A DNA stretch of 64,000 bases from JAUYQR01 sp050632395 (GCF_050632395.1 NZ_CP192600.1:992001-1056000); one strand, 5' to 3'. Counted from the first letter of the stretch, positions 54,001 through 62,499 are shown. Notes: generated by a model from the sequence alone, not told the origin. Translations and numbers: made by a program.

Positions 54001-56518
54001 GGAACGAGAAACTTTCTATCTCGTGGGCGGCGAACTTTGTTTTCCGAGAGATCCGCGTTTCCGGTTTCAATCCTGCCGCGACGCCAAGTTCGGCCAGGAA
54101 CTGGGCCCAGTCCTCGATCCAGCGACCACGGAAGGCCGCATGATCAGGAGCGGCTATACGGCGTGAAGCCAAGCTCTCAACATCGCGCAGCCCTGGCGGG
54201 GCCGCGTCGAGAAATGCCTGAAGCAGTTCGCCAGCGGTCTCCTTCGGCCAGCCTGCAGAGAAAATGGCCTCGTTAGCCGGGATATAAGATCCCTCCAATG
54301 TCGGGACACGGAACCGGTGCTGGGGCTGCATTCGGAAAGCTCGGCCCCGAGCCCTTGGTTGACGCCATAGTTGGAAGGCCCATCGCAACCCTCCTTTCAG
54401 GACTTCCTTGTTGCGCTCTGTTTGAAGGCTCCGCGAAAGATGCGCCAAGACCGCTTCGCGGTCGAACTCCTCGACAAGCCTGTGCTGCTCAAGGTAGCTG
54501 CGCGCTGTCGCAAGTTCGCCGTGCCACGGCAAATTCGGAGAGAGAAACGCGAAGCGGTCAGACAAGCTCTTGGGCGGTTCGACGTCGAGGTCATCCTCCA
54601 TGTCCACCCTGCGTCGGTCCGGCGGAGAGAACACAGCAGCTTGGGCGGGGCGGCCGCGCCGGGGCGTCGGGGTAGCATTGCCTTGGCCAGATTCGGACGG
54701 CATTGCCGCATGAAGTTCGCCATCGTCACCAAGAAGCACGAACAAACCCGCCAGGTGCCTTCCGTCATTGCCCATGAAATCGGGAAGCTCGGTAAAATAA
54801 ACCAACCACTGCTCCGGGAAGGCGCGCCGCGATGACTTTGTTCTCGCGGCAACTAGGCTTGCGAAATAAGCGCGTTCCGTGGCTTGTGGGGGCCCGGCAT
54901 AGCCGCGCGCATAGCGGACAAGGTAACGGTCAAGCCGCTCCAGCCTTCCACCCAATTCGTCCCAGATCGGCCGGATCGTGGTCAGGTCGGCGAAATCTGT
55001 CGCCACGGCGGCCGAAAACACCTTGAGTCCCTCAGGCCATCGCCGCGCTACCGCCGGCGGATGCCAGGTCGGCTGATCTCGCTTTGCGCCGACCGGCTGA
55101 CAAGGCACTAGAGGCACATTCTCGAACGCCTCCACTCCAAACCGCTCGGCAAGGCGGCAGGCTAGGTCTGCCGGAAAGTCCTCGTCTGTCTCAAGACTTC
55201 CCACCTGAGCCCAGCACAACAAATCCACGACGGCCGCTGCGCGCTCCCTCGCGCTGAGCCAATCGACAATTTTGGCCGAAGGAGCGGCGACCAGGTGATG
55301 GATGGCATCGGCAGCAAGGGACGTCGCTTCTTCTAGCAAGAGGGCATTCAATCGAATTCGGGCGTTCAGGTGCTTGCGATTCGAGGAGGGGAAGAAACTG
55401 CCATGAAGGTGCCCGGGGAAAGGTGCCTCGGCTTGCTCGCCCATTGGCAAGAAGGTGAAGAGCCGGGGCGATTGGACCACCGCATCGAGCCGCACGGCAA
55501 GCGCGACATCGCCGTCGCCCTCCCAGCGCTCCCAGTGTTCATTCAACTCCTTGCCGGCGATGGCTTTCCCGATGGCCTCTTTCATCTTGACCTCGGCCAC
55601 ACGGCGGCGCGTGACGAGGAATACGCCCGCGTCTCCCAGGTCAACGCGCGCAAATTCCATGTCGGCCGCTTTGAAGGCATCCTCCGATCGGGTAAGGGTC
55701 AGCGCTGTTTCAATGTCTCCGGCTTCGGTCACGATACGCACCTCAAGCGACGCAGCGCGGTCAAGAAAGAGCAGCATCGGGACCGTCTGATTGCGCAAGT
55801 CAATGAACTGCCGCCGAACGGATTCGGCCGCGACCTCATCGCGCAGCGGAAGCTCGATGACGGTCGAAAAGCCATCCTTGGCGAAACCGCGAACGGCCTC
55901 TGTCTGCTTGTCTAGCCAGACCGGAATGTGGAAAGGTGGGAGATCTCGTCTTGCAAGCTGAAGGTGCCGAGAATCGTCGATCAGCGCGGCATAGTCGCCT
56001 GACGCCGCAAACCTAAAGCAAAATCCTGAAAAGCGATCTGCGGCGGGAAAGATGTCAGATTGCGAATAGATGCTTGGAATGTCCGTGATTTGCACGACGC
56101 TGCGAAAGCCCAGCCCCTTGTTCCCGATCGACTCTCCAAGCGGCTTTCGCGACAATCCGATGTCGCACAGATCCTTGACGTTTCCCTCTACAAAAGGGCG
56201 CCCCTTGTTGGCGACGAAAAGCGTGCCGTTCCGGCCTTCGCGCATGTCGAGGATGATTTCGATCCGGCCGTCCCGCGTCCCTGTGGGATGGGCATCATAG
56301 GCGTTCTGAATCAGCTCGATAACGAAGCGGTCGCGGTAGTCGGACGCGATATTGGTCGCGAGACTGGCGTTACTCTTATAGACTTCATCAAGATAGTCCC
56401 CGCGTTCGTCTATGGTTCCCCTGAACGCCCTGATCTTCCTGGCCGCATGTTCATCGACAAAGTCGTGCGGGTGGCTGGTCGCCAGATCAAGGTCTGGCAA
56501 GCCCGTTTCAGCGTCCAT
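51011..56518 (-). CDS. Sacsin/Hsp90-like (GHKL) ATPase with C-terminal DUF3883, 1835 residues
   Basis: The N-terminal Bergerat ATPase has DRFVIELIQNAYDAH (N box, about residues 64-77), FVANKGRPF and SIGNKGLGFRSVVQI (about 124-138), as in sacsin repeats and bacterial 'ATP-binding protein' defence genes. A very long middle part has no recognised domain. The C-terminus (about 1690-1800) matches DUF3883/NOV_C: IGRLGELTVYHWL, GYDFEVSYRNQIWRIEVKAS and FEMGETEVAAA, a fold related to PD-(D/E)xK nucleases with the Asp...Glu-Val-Lys residues kept. The start at 56518 is 5 nt after the DUF4357 stop, with GAGAGG before it. Last gene of the operon. Confidence 0.85.
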   Translation of the reverse strand: MDAETGLPDLDLATSHPHDFVDEHAARKIRAFRGTIDERGDYLDEVYKSNASLATNIASDYRDRFVIELIQNAYDAHPTGTRDGRIEIILDMREGRNGTLFVANKGRPFVEGNVKDLCDIGLSRKPLGESIGNKGLGFRSVVQITDIPSIYSQSDIFPAADRFSGFCFRFAASGDYAALIDDSRHLQLARRDLPPFHIPVWLDKQTEAVRGFAKDGFSTVIELPLRDEVAAESVRRQFIDLRNQTVPMLLFLDRAASLEVRIVTEAGDIETALTLTRSEDAFKAADMEFARVDLGDAGVFLVTRRRVAEVKMKEAIGKAIAGKELNEHWERWEGDGDVALAVRLDAVVQSPRLFTFLPMGEQAEAPFPGHLHGSFFPSSNRKHLNARIRLNALLLEEATSLAADAIHHLVAAPSAKIVDWLSARERAAAVVDLLCWAQVGSLETDEDFPADLACRLAERFGVEAFENVPLVPCQPVGAKRDQPTWHPPAVARRWPEGLKVFSAAVATDFADLTTIRPIWDELGGRLERLDRYLVRYARGYAGPPQATERAYFASLVAARTKSSRRAFPEQWLVYFTELPDFMGNDGRHLAGLFVLLGDDGELHAAMPSESGQGNATPTPRRGRPAQAAVFSPPDRRRVDMEDDLDVEPPKSLSDRFAFLSPNLPWHGELATARSYLEQHRLVEEFDREAVLAHLSRSLQTERNKEVLKGGLRWAFQLWRQPRARGRAFRMQPQHRFRVPTLEGSYIPANEAIFSAGWPKETAGELLQAFLDAAPPGLRDVESLASRRIAAPDHAAFRGRWIEDWAQFLAELGVAAGLKPETRISRKTKFAAHEIESFSFLESYAIPVSFAQTWRASIAARDPSRLRLPSMTTYDVNGEMSWLPGQADIEAFSPKCASHYAALVLRWLSLTSNLPPDIEIHHHYSRWADRRDWPSPVAAFLQAASWFPVEDPGPAGGAPVMVRATDVWMFDSSGDRFVPYLRRPESSIRRRLEGASEALVQNLRVHTGLNIFNDPDVLPAQLEFLVQQYASEGFDRHFERHLLNLYNRTWLLLANQEQGIDPKLAPSRILARRATAIQLVHMSAQAPMGDEVIYVRDTEREGDVGLLEASGQAFFDLKEAKPHRIGDLFEMLYGDRVRRLSKVSFALLADGQKVEEGDMTPILTICPPLRAMVAVTMEALSGTEAQALPSDRSLVLARLERLKARKAEKLGFNIDGIEVSADQDTPAFHFKLQNGEALVVVGWSGHWSWEIVDRCMPAVAEALGHRSLTSHLRLLVAHLRNVDLLTATEHSLDDLDRFANILQLSRASAAAALSTLSAGLERQSPWIRAVLHLVAGPRALSIFDEEGGEVFKDAQGLELSLAKLLTETPITAHEVIALCRTALGPRDFREGLGLGFSDFNASLISLGLDPETYPDAHKSRLENFIRLKEIEITDCLRSAFAAQLEKREPVEGYADLRARFRSLLPDPAWLLEFEEPPETALEALVSAWLVQNRAPPLGGAGKNFSPLSDVRKHNNKILQDFAQKAGPILRAWCAKNDPNRSIPSFFAGDSAVTLRKRFDDIGVLDFKPLDDSAIQDWLFALELWPTGMALSLDLPELGLSEAELSTENLREREARDAQKRETRSVPFNGRLIDPVNVDLLAISEELSRALSSKTLGKSLAATTDLADARGRPPNPKTKEAGDRPSNSRRARLPEEKTDLIGRLGELTVYHWLRKTLPNQDIDAAWLSENGEFITGRKGRDGLGYDFEVSYRNQIWRIEVKASLNDPQSFEMGETEVAAARMAARSRSGVQYKIAYISHVSEPTKTTIEMIPNPMSDEGARVLELRGEGIRYSFRRY

Positions 56519-56523
56519 CCCTC

Positions 56524-56853
56524 TCACCGCATGGCGTCTTTGAGGGTCTTGCCGTCGGTGGGACGGCACCAGCTTTGTGGACCGCTACAATTGCCATCCT
56601 TGACAACACCGCCAGCCACACTTGAACTTCCGAAGAGGTTGTCTCGCGAGAAACGAAATAGATCAGGGTCGCTGTCAGGGATCAGAACTCCTTGTCGAAC
56701 CAAGCGGTCACGCTCCTCGCGATCACGCTTCACCTGAGGTGAACCTTCTCGCATTGCCGTCGAGCCTTTCCGAACGAGGAAGCCGTCCGCCTCAGGTCGA
56801 CCGAAGGCTTGAGCCTTCTGTGCGCGCAGAACGAACCATTTGTCTTCGCTCAT
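56524..56853 (-). CDS. DUF4357 small protein
   Basis: 109 residues, MSEDKWFVLRAQKAQAFG, then ADGFLVRKGSTAM, LVRQGVLIPDSDPDLFRFSRDNLF, SSSVAGGVVKDGN and DGKTLKDAMR. This is the DUF4357 pattern, usually found at the C-terminus of GIY-YIG nucleases or as a DNA-associated add-on; here it stands alone. GGAGGGAAAAG directly before the ATG sets the start at 56853, against a longer open frame. It lies between a 135-residue protein and the large ATPase in one operon. Confidence 0.75.
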   Translation of the reverse strand: MSEDKWFVLRAQKAQAFGRPEADGFLVRKGSTAMREGSPQVKRDREERDRLVRQGVLIPDSDPDLFRFSRDNLFGSSSVAGGVVKDGNCSGPQSWCRPTDGKTLKDAMR

Positions 56854-56896
56854 CTTTTCCCTCCAGAACGTGTATCCGAACATCGTATTAAACTGG

Positions 56897-57304
56897 TTAT
56901 TGCTGCTCTTCCCAAGCATCCGAGCCCGCTTGGCGAGCGACGGCAACCTCTGCGAAACGGCCGTCCAAGGTGTGATCCCCGATCCGAACTGAATAGACTG
57001 CTTTGCGTGTTGCCGTATGTGTGGCGCTTTTGAAGATCGCCGCCACAGGTATCGTGGAATGTGCGTCAGTATAGGCGAAAGATTCAGCGACATCTCGATC
57101 GCGCGGCTCCCACCAAAGCGGGCCAACTCTGATCCGGTTTGGAGCCTTCCGGCGTGCGAGTTCGTCTGTGAGAGCATCTCGCAAGCGCGTAGCTATCAGG
57201 TGCTTGGGATCTTTGCTCAGGATCCTGTTGGCGTTCACCAAGAGATCCTTGAGTTTCCTCGTTTCGGCATTTGGCAGGTCACTGATAGTCTTTTCGATGT
57301 TCAT
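56897..57304 (-). CDS. Hypothetical protein, 135 residues, in the nuclease-helicase operon
   Basis: Begins MNIEKTISDLPNAETRKLKD with a helical N-terminal half (LLVNANRILSKDPKHLIATRLRDALTDELARRK) and a beta-rich second half (WWEPRDRDVAESFAYTD...YSVRIGDHTLDGRFAEVAVAR). No family is recognised. Its start is 4 nt after the stop of the nuclease-helicase gene and it is 43 nt before the DUF4357 gene, so it is a firm member of the operon. An adaptor or specificity role would be a guess. Confidence 0.75.
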   Translation of the reverse strand: MNIEKTISDLPNAETRKLKDLLVNANRILSKDPKHLIATRLRDALTDELARRKAPNRIRVGPLWWEPRDRDVAESFAYTDAHSTIPVAAIFKSATHTATRKAVYSVRIGDHTLDGRFAEVAVARQAGSDAWEEQQ

Positions 57305-57308
57305 CCTG

Positions 57309-60300
57309 TTACCAATCTTGCAGCTCGCACAGAATATTCACCAGCCGCATTTGCGCGACGGTCTCACACTTCGCCTCACGCAGGCGTGGCGCCCCGAACA
57401 CCAGCGAAAGCCCCTTGGCGCGCGATACCGCCACGTTGATGCGGTTGAGCGAAAACAAAAATTCCATACCTCGTGATGTCTCCTCGGCCGAGGACGCCGT
57501 CATCGAGACGAGGCAAACCGGCGCCTCTTGCCCCTGGAACTTGTCTACAGTGCCGACGCGGACGCCATCGGGCAGTACATCGCGGAGGGCATTCACTTGC
57601 GCATTGTATGGGGCGACGACGATGATGTCCGCCTGCCGCATCGGACGGGTTGATCCATCTTTCTCCGTCCAGGTGCCATGCAGCAGGCCTCCAATGGCGG
57701 CTTGAATGGCGGCCACTTCCTCTAGGGCGATCTGGGAATTGCCTTCATGGGCGACCGACACCCAGAAGGCTCCAGCCTCGGGAAATGGTGTTCCGATGAC
57801 GCATTGATGTGCGGTGTCAGGGTGGCTGGCAAGCCGCCCCTCATAGACCTGATCGGAAATGAAGCGGCAGACCTCCGGATGCATGCGCCTTGAGATCGGA
57901 AGGAAGATACCGCGATCTGGTGGCACGGTCGCATGCTCACCAAGCATCCAGTCGAGACAGGAAAGGTTCGCAGGCTCGGGATGTGCGCCTTGGATGACTT
58001 GCGGCAACTGGCGGGGGTCACCTACGAGAACGATGTTGCGCGCGGCCCTGCCCATGGCGGCCATGTTCGCAAGGCCGACCTGTCCTGCCTCGTCCACGAA
58101 GAGCCAGTCGAAGGCTTGCACATTCTCGTCGCGGGAGAAGAACCATGCAGTCGCACCGACCACATGCTGGCCGCCGGCGGCAGCGTCATTGTCGTTGGTC
58201 CTGCGAACGGCGCAGTCCTCGGGATACCCGTCAACCTCGCCGGAGGTCTTGTGGACGAGATCGAGGGTGATTGGCAGATGATCATCCTCCAGCGCGCTCA
58301 CACAGCCCATCAGGACGTTGCGGATCGCCTCGTGACTGTTTGATGTGACGCCTACGCGAGCGCCCTTCCTGACAAGGGCAAGGATCGCGCGGGCTGTGAC
58401 ATAGGTCTTGCCGGTACCTGGCGGCCCCTGGATCGGCAGAACTGAGTTCTCCATTGCCACGACAGCGGCGATTGTGCCTGCGACCGGATCGGCGGCAGGC
58501 TCAAGGGGGCCGCCGCTTGCAAGGCGCGGCGCTGCACGAGACAGAAGGTCATCTACAGCCCTGTAGGCGCGCGAGCCGCATTGATCGGCGATCACGTCCC
58601 TCATGGCAGCGGCGATCACGTCAGTCTTCAGCGGCCAGTCCGGGTGCAGCGTTAGCCGGTCAGTCAAGAGCTGCGCCCTCGAAACCCCTGCCTTGACCGT
58701 GATCTCGCGCGCCGTGCGATCCATCTCCTCGATACTTACAGTTGCGGGCGGACCGTCGACGACAGGGACAGTCGCATTTCTCCCACCGCGCAACTTCGTC
58801 TCCTGCTGCGGAAAGCGGTAGGTGCGTGCCATGGACCGTTTGATCTGTAAAGCAGGCCCTGTCGCCTCCAGTCCGGCAAGAGCATCAAGATCGTCGATGA
58901 GATCGTCCTCATCCTTTCCGACGCTGTCGAAAACCGCCCATTTGGCAGGCTTGGCTTCCCGCTTGTGGAAGACGCCAAGGTTGAACAGCATGTCCTGCCG
59001 CTCTTGTGGCAGACCGGAGGCGGCAAGCATCGCGCGCAACGCTTCGGTATCTGCGTCCTCTTCCTCCTCTTTCGGCCCAGCATCTTCCCCCAGCAGAGGC
59101 CAAGGCGCAGCGGGCCGAATATCCACCAGCCAATCGCGCAACTCCTCGGTGGAGATGCAGTCGACGCGGTTGTAGTCCTCGATCTCGTCGAGGATCTGCT
59201 GATCACCCGTCTCTCGCCAGCGCTCATAGGCGACGACCGAACCGCCTGCGGTTTTCACCTCGCCATCGCGCTTGCGGCCATAGAAGGCTTCCATCGACTT
59301 GATGGAATAATTTGCCTCGGACCCGATCAATCCACCGCGCACAACGGCGAACAGATCAACGAAACGGCGCTCGCGCAGCAGACGGTCGAGGAAGGCCTCA
59401 CCAATCCCATACTTCGTGGTCAGACGCCGAAGTGCAGTGATTTCGTAGGCGGCATAGTGGTAAATGCGCGCGGTCGGATAGGCAAAAAGACGGTCACGGA
59501 AGAAGGCGAGCAAATCAGACAGTGCCTTTGCCTCGGCGGCATGGTCGTGGCCCCAGAACGCGCGAAACTCACCGTCAAACCAGACGCCATGAAGGTATTC
59601 CAAGCCGCCCTCGAAATGCGGGTCGCCCTCGATGTCATAGAAGACATCGCCGGGTTGCGGCTCGGGCAGCAGGTCAAATCCCTTGCCCGGTTCTGACGGG
59701 CGCAGTTCAAACGCCGGTTGGCCGTTCTTGCGGGCGTGCTGCAGCCGTGCCTGCATGGACAGACGCAGCCGTGTGTTTTCCGCCATGCTGCGAACTGGAT
59801 GATCGAGTTTGGCAAGAGCTTCCATCGTGGCGATGCCGACCGCTTCCAGCTTCTTGACCTGTCCGCGGCTGATATTGGCGACATTGAATAAGCTGTCCTC
59901 TGCCTTCCAGACGCTCTCGCAATGGTCGGCCCAGCGGCACAAGCTGCAGTCGGCACAGGGGATGGGCCGTGTTGGTGTCGGGTCGGCCACGAAGGCTTCC
60001 AGCCGCGCTCGCGCCATCCTTGGGTAGGCGGCATAGTCAGCAAGCCTCAGCGTCGCACGGGAGCCATCGCCAAGTTCAACATGGGCGAACTCCGGTGCGA
60101 CGCCCTGAATTTCAGTCAGGAGGTCGGAATAGAGGACCAGCTGCAACACATGTTTCGGATGAGGGCGGCGCTTCAGCTTGGTGTCCGTCACCTCGTAGCT
60201 GAAAGGTCCGAGGGTGGAGGGGAGCTCAACGCGTTCTAAGAAATCTGACCAGCCGCCCCAATTGCCCGAAAGGAATGCTCCCTGAAACACAACGTCCGGC

Positions 60301-60578
60301 CCAGCGGCAAGGGCATCACGGGTCGCTTCAGCATTCTCCACTAGGCCGCCCCGCGCTATCTCCACGATGCCGCGCCCAGCGGCGCCCAGCCGCGCAAGGT
60401 GCGCAGCCTCGTGGGCATCGCCCTGCCTTTGCAGCAGGACGGCATCCTCGCTATCCTCACGAGCTTCCGGCCCCTCGCCCCGCAGACGGGCCAGATCCAG
60501 CGTGGTCGCATGAGAGCACCCCATGAACCGCATCAGATCGGTCGCCGAGAAGAGGATGGTGGAGCCGATATTTCGCAT
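57309..60578 (-). CDS. TM0106-family RecB-like nuclease fused to UPF1-like superfamily 1 helicase
   Basis: 1089 residues. The N-terminal RecB-like nuclease of the TM0106 family (about 1-240) has YEVTDTKLKRRPHPKHVLQLVLYSDLL with the catalytic Asp/Lys pattern and a Cys cluster CADCSLCRWADHC that may hold an iron-sulfur cluster. A middle RNase H-like exonuclease domain (about 310-500) has VFYDIEGDPHFEGG and IYHYAAYE...DYNRVDCIST. The C-terminal helicase has IQGPPGTGKTYV (about 716-727), WLFVDEAGQVG (about 829), VGDPRQLPQV, VGTVDKFQGQEAPV and RINVAVSRAK. First gene of the minus-strand operon. Confidence 0.88.
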   Translation of the reverse strand: MRNIGSTILFSATDLMRFMGCSHATTLDLARLRGEGPEAREDSEDAVLLQRQGDAHEAAHLARLGAAGRGIVEIARGGLVENAEATRDALAAGPDVVFQGAFLSGNWGGWSDFLERVELPSTLGPFSYEVTDTKLKRRPHPKHVLQLVLYSDLLTEIQGVAPEFAHVELGDGSRATLRLADYAAYPRMARARLEAFVADPTPTRPIPCADCSLCRWADHCESVWKAEDSLFNVANISRGQVKKLEAVGIATMEALAKLDHPVRSMAENTRLRLSMQARLQHARKNGQPAFELRPSEPGKGFDLLPEPQPGDVFYDIEGDPHFEGGLEYLHGVWFDGEFRAFWGHDHAAEAKALSDLLAFFRDRLFAYPTARIYHYAAYEITALRRLTTKYGIGEAFLDRLLRERRFVDLFAVVRGGLIGSEANYSIKSMEAFYGRKRDGEVKTAGGSVVAYERWRETGDQQILDEIEDYNRVDCISTEELRDWLVDIRPAAPWPLLGEDAGPKEEEEDADTEALRAMLAASGLPQERQDMLFNLGVFHKREAKPAKWAVFDSVGKDEDDLIDDLDALAGLEATGPALQIKRSMARTYRFPQQETKLRGGRNATVPVVDGPPATVSIEEMDRTAREITVKAGVSRAQLLTDRLTLHPDWPLKTDVIAAAMRDVIADQCGSRAYRAVDDLLSRAAPRLASGGPLEPAADPVAGTIAAVVAMENSVLPIQGPPGTGKTYVTARAILALVRKGARVGVTSNSHEAIRNVLMGCVSALEDDHLPITLDLVHKTSGEVDGYPEDCAVRRTNDNDAAAGGQHVVGATAWFFSRDENVQAFDWLFVDEAGQVGLANMAAMGRAARNIVLVGDPRQLPQVIQGAHPEPANLSCLDWMLGEHATVPPDRGIFLPISRRMHPEVCRFISDQVYEGRLASHPDTAHQCVIGTPFPEAGAFWVSVAHEGNSQIALEEVAAIQAAIGGLLHGTWTEKDGSTRPMRQADIIVVAPYNAQVNALRDVLPDGVRVGTVDKFQGQEAPVCLVSMTASSAEETSRGMEFLFSLNRINVAVSRAKGLSLVFGAPRLREAKCETVAQMRLVNILCELQDW

Positions 60579-60757
60579 GGTGACCCTGTAAAGTTACGCA
60601 ACTCGCAGTCGTACAAGCGATGTCATCTTCTGGGCGATCCTTGGGGGGAGTGTTCACTCAAGCTCGTTTGGTTACAAGCCCATGCAAAGTCTGGGTGACA
60701 GGAATTGACGCCTGCAGAGTATAGTCAGTTAGGGACTAGAAAGAAGAGGAGACCCGT
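60579..60757. promoter_or_regulatory. Divergent promoter region between the nuclease-helicase operon and the phosphatase-ARH gene
   Basis: 179 nt between two divergent starts. For the plus-strand gene, TATAGT at 60720-60725 is a good -10 and GTGACA at 60695-60700 a possible -35 with a long 19-nt spacer; TTGACG at 60705 is too close. AAGAAGAGGAGA precedes the TTG start. For the minus operon an AGGGTC site precedes the ATG, but no clear promoter is seen. Shared control is possible. Confidence 0.4.
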
Positions 60758-62347
60758 TTGGTCCGCACCAGCGCAAGCCACCCCATCAACATAAGCACCC
60801 TTCCGCTCGCAAACGGGCTACTGGGCGTCACGTTCTGTCCCGGAAAGAAGGGTGACAGCGTGTTCGGCGCGCCCTGGGATCGCGACATGGAGAGCGATGT
60901 AGACGCGATCATGGCGTGGGGTGCTGACGCTGTCCTCACGCTGATTGAGGACCATGAGTTCGAGATGCTTTCGGTCGCCTCCCTAGGCGACGTCATCCAG
61001 TCACGAGGTATGGAGTGGTATCAGTTTCCGATAAGGGACCTCGACGTTCCGACCGAGCCGGCTATGGAGCGCTGGCGGACGCTTTCACCAAAACTCCACC
61101 GGATCGTCGAACGAGGCGGCCGCATCCTCCTGCATTGCCGCGGCGGTCGAGGTCGTGCAGGCATGATGGCTGCTTTGCTTTTGATAGAACGCGGTCGAGA
61201 GGCGCCTGCAGCGATCTCAGAGGTGCGCTCGGTGCGTCCAGGAGCAATCGAGACGGCCGAGCAGGAACGTTGGTTGCTGCATCACGCCCGCCACCATGGC
61301 CTGCCCGGCCTCCAGCTGCATGCCAGCCTGATCGGTGGGGCAATCGGAGACAGCCTTGGCGCCGATATCGAGTTCCTGTCGCTAGCTGAAATCCGGCGAC
61401 GGTTTCCCGATGGGATCACTGACCTGCCGCCCCACCAAGGCCAGCGCGGTGCGATCACTGACGACACGCAGATGACGCTGTTCACGGCGGAAGGCCTTAT
61501 CCGCGCCTTCGTTCGCGGCAGTCTAAAAGGCCTCTGCTATCCACCAACGGTGGTTCATCACTCGCTTTTGCGGTGGTACCGAACACAAGGCGGCACGGCG
61601 CTCATAAAGACGGATGACATCGGTCTGATTTCGGATCGGAGGATGTGGAAACGACGCGCTCCAGGAACAACATGCTTGTCAGCGCTGGAAAAGAGCAACC
61701 GCTTCGGCGCACTTGCCAGGAACAACAGCAAAGGCTGCGGCACGATCATGCGCGTTGCTCCCGTTGCCTTAATGGTCCGCCGGAAAGAGGTGCGCTCCAC
61801 CGCTTTGGACACCTCTGCACTGACGCACGGACACCCCACAGGCCAGCTCGCCGCCGCAGCTTGGGCTGAAATGCTGGCTGATGTGGCGGGGGGCGCACCC
61901 CTCGAAGACACTGCTACGAGCATTGCCGCCGCCTATGAACGACTAGAGGGCGGAGGCGAGACCGTCCGTGCAATTCGAGCCGCCCTCGAAGCGCCTCGCG
62001 ATGGGAGAGCAGAGACTGTCGAGGCCTTAGGTGGCGGGTGGACAGCGGAGGAGGCCCTCTCAATCGCTCTCTACGCCTGCCTTGCAGGGAGGTCTTTCGA
62101 CGACAGTCTGCAGATTGCCGTACTACACGGCGGAGACAGCGACTCCACCGGTGCCATCGCCGGAAATATGCTTGGTCTGATCGATCCAGCAGCGGCGCTC
62201 GGGCACCGTTGGGCGGGTTCCATCGAAGGCGCCGACATCATTGCGGGCCTTGTTCGAGATCACCTCCGCTTGGAACATGAGACTGATGCTAGTGAACAGC
62301 TGGCTGATGCTGCTGAACAGCTGGCTGACGCCTACCCGGGCTGGTGA
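60758..62347 (+). CDS. Dual-specificity-phosphatase-like domain fused to ADP-ribosylglycohydrolase
   Basis: 529 residues. The N-terminal part (about 15-175) is a Cys-phosphatase domain with ILLHCRGGRGRAGMMAALL (HCX5R loop, about residues 122-136) and a general-acid Asp region FPIRDLDVP. The rest (about 188-500) is a DraG/ARH-type ADP-ribosylglycohydrolase: GGAIGDSLGADIEF, AITDDTQMTLFTAEGL (about 231) and HGGDSDSTGAIAGNMLG (about 457), with the metal-binding Asp residues kept. It would remove ADP-ribose, and perhaps phosphate. The start is TTG at 60758 with AGGAGA 6 nt upstream. The C-terminus ends in a duplicated short motif. Confidence 0.85.
   Translation: MVRTSASHPINISTLPLANGLLGVTFCPGKKGDSVFGAPWDRDMESDVDAIMAWGADAVLTLIEDHEFEMLSVASLGDVIQSRGMEWYQFPIRDLDVPTEPAMERWRTLSPKLHRIVERGGRILLHCRGGRGRAGMMAALLLIERGREAPAAISEVRSVRPGAIETAEQERWLLHHARHHGLPGLQLHASLIGGAIGDSLGADIEFLSLAEIRRRFPDGITDLPPHQGQRGAITDDTQMTLFTAEGLIRAFVRGSLKGLCYPPTVVHHSLLRWYRTQGGTALIKTDDIGLISDRRMWKRRAPGTTCLSALEKSNRFGALARNNSKGCGTIMRVAPVALMVRRKEVRSTALDTSALTHGHPTGQLAAAAWAEMLADVAGGAPLEDTATSIAAAYERLEGGGETVRAIRAALEAPRDGRAETVEALGGGWTAEEALSIALYACLAGRSFDDSLQIAVLHGGDSDSTGAIAGNMLGLIDPAAALGHRWAGSIEGADIIAGLVRDHLRLEHETDASEQLADAAEQLADAYPGW
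62285..62326 (+). repeat. 21-bp tandem duplication at the 3' end of the phosphatase-ARH gene
   Basis: Two copies of a 21-bp unit (62285-62305 and 62306-62326; GATGCTxxTGAACAGCTGGCT) differ at two bases and are followed by GACGCC, the start of a third. They encode the repeated peptide DASEQLA/DAAEQLA. The unit is a multiple of three, so the frame is kept. Confidence 0.85.
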
Positions 62348-62449
62348 GGCGCCAACGCGCTCAGTTGCGTGACTGGCCGAAATGCAGTTACCTAGGTCGG
62401 CTACGTTATGTCGTGAAAAATACAACAATAACAGATAGTTGAATATTTT

Positions 62450-62461
62450 CCCGATATCGGG
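62450..62461. promoter_or_regulatory. Perfect palindrome CCCGATATCGGG in an AT-rich leader
   Basis: A 12-bp perfect palindrome lies in the AT-rich stretch 62401-62490, about 40 nt upstream of the GTG start of the next gene. The position fits a repressor operator over a promoter; the surrounding block is one of the most AT-rich in the window. The binding factor is unknown. Confidence 0.45.
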
Positions 62462-62499
62462 TAATTTGAAAAAATACCAATATTGAGGGGTCAAAGCAG

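Noticed and set aside
56519..56569. GTG start at 56569 for the 1835-residue ATPase
   Set aside because: It would overlap the DUF4357 gene; the ATG at 56518 directly follows that stop with its own GAGAGG site.
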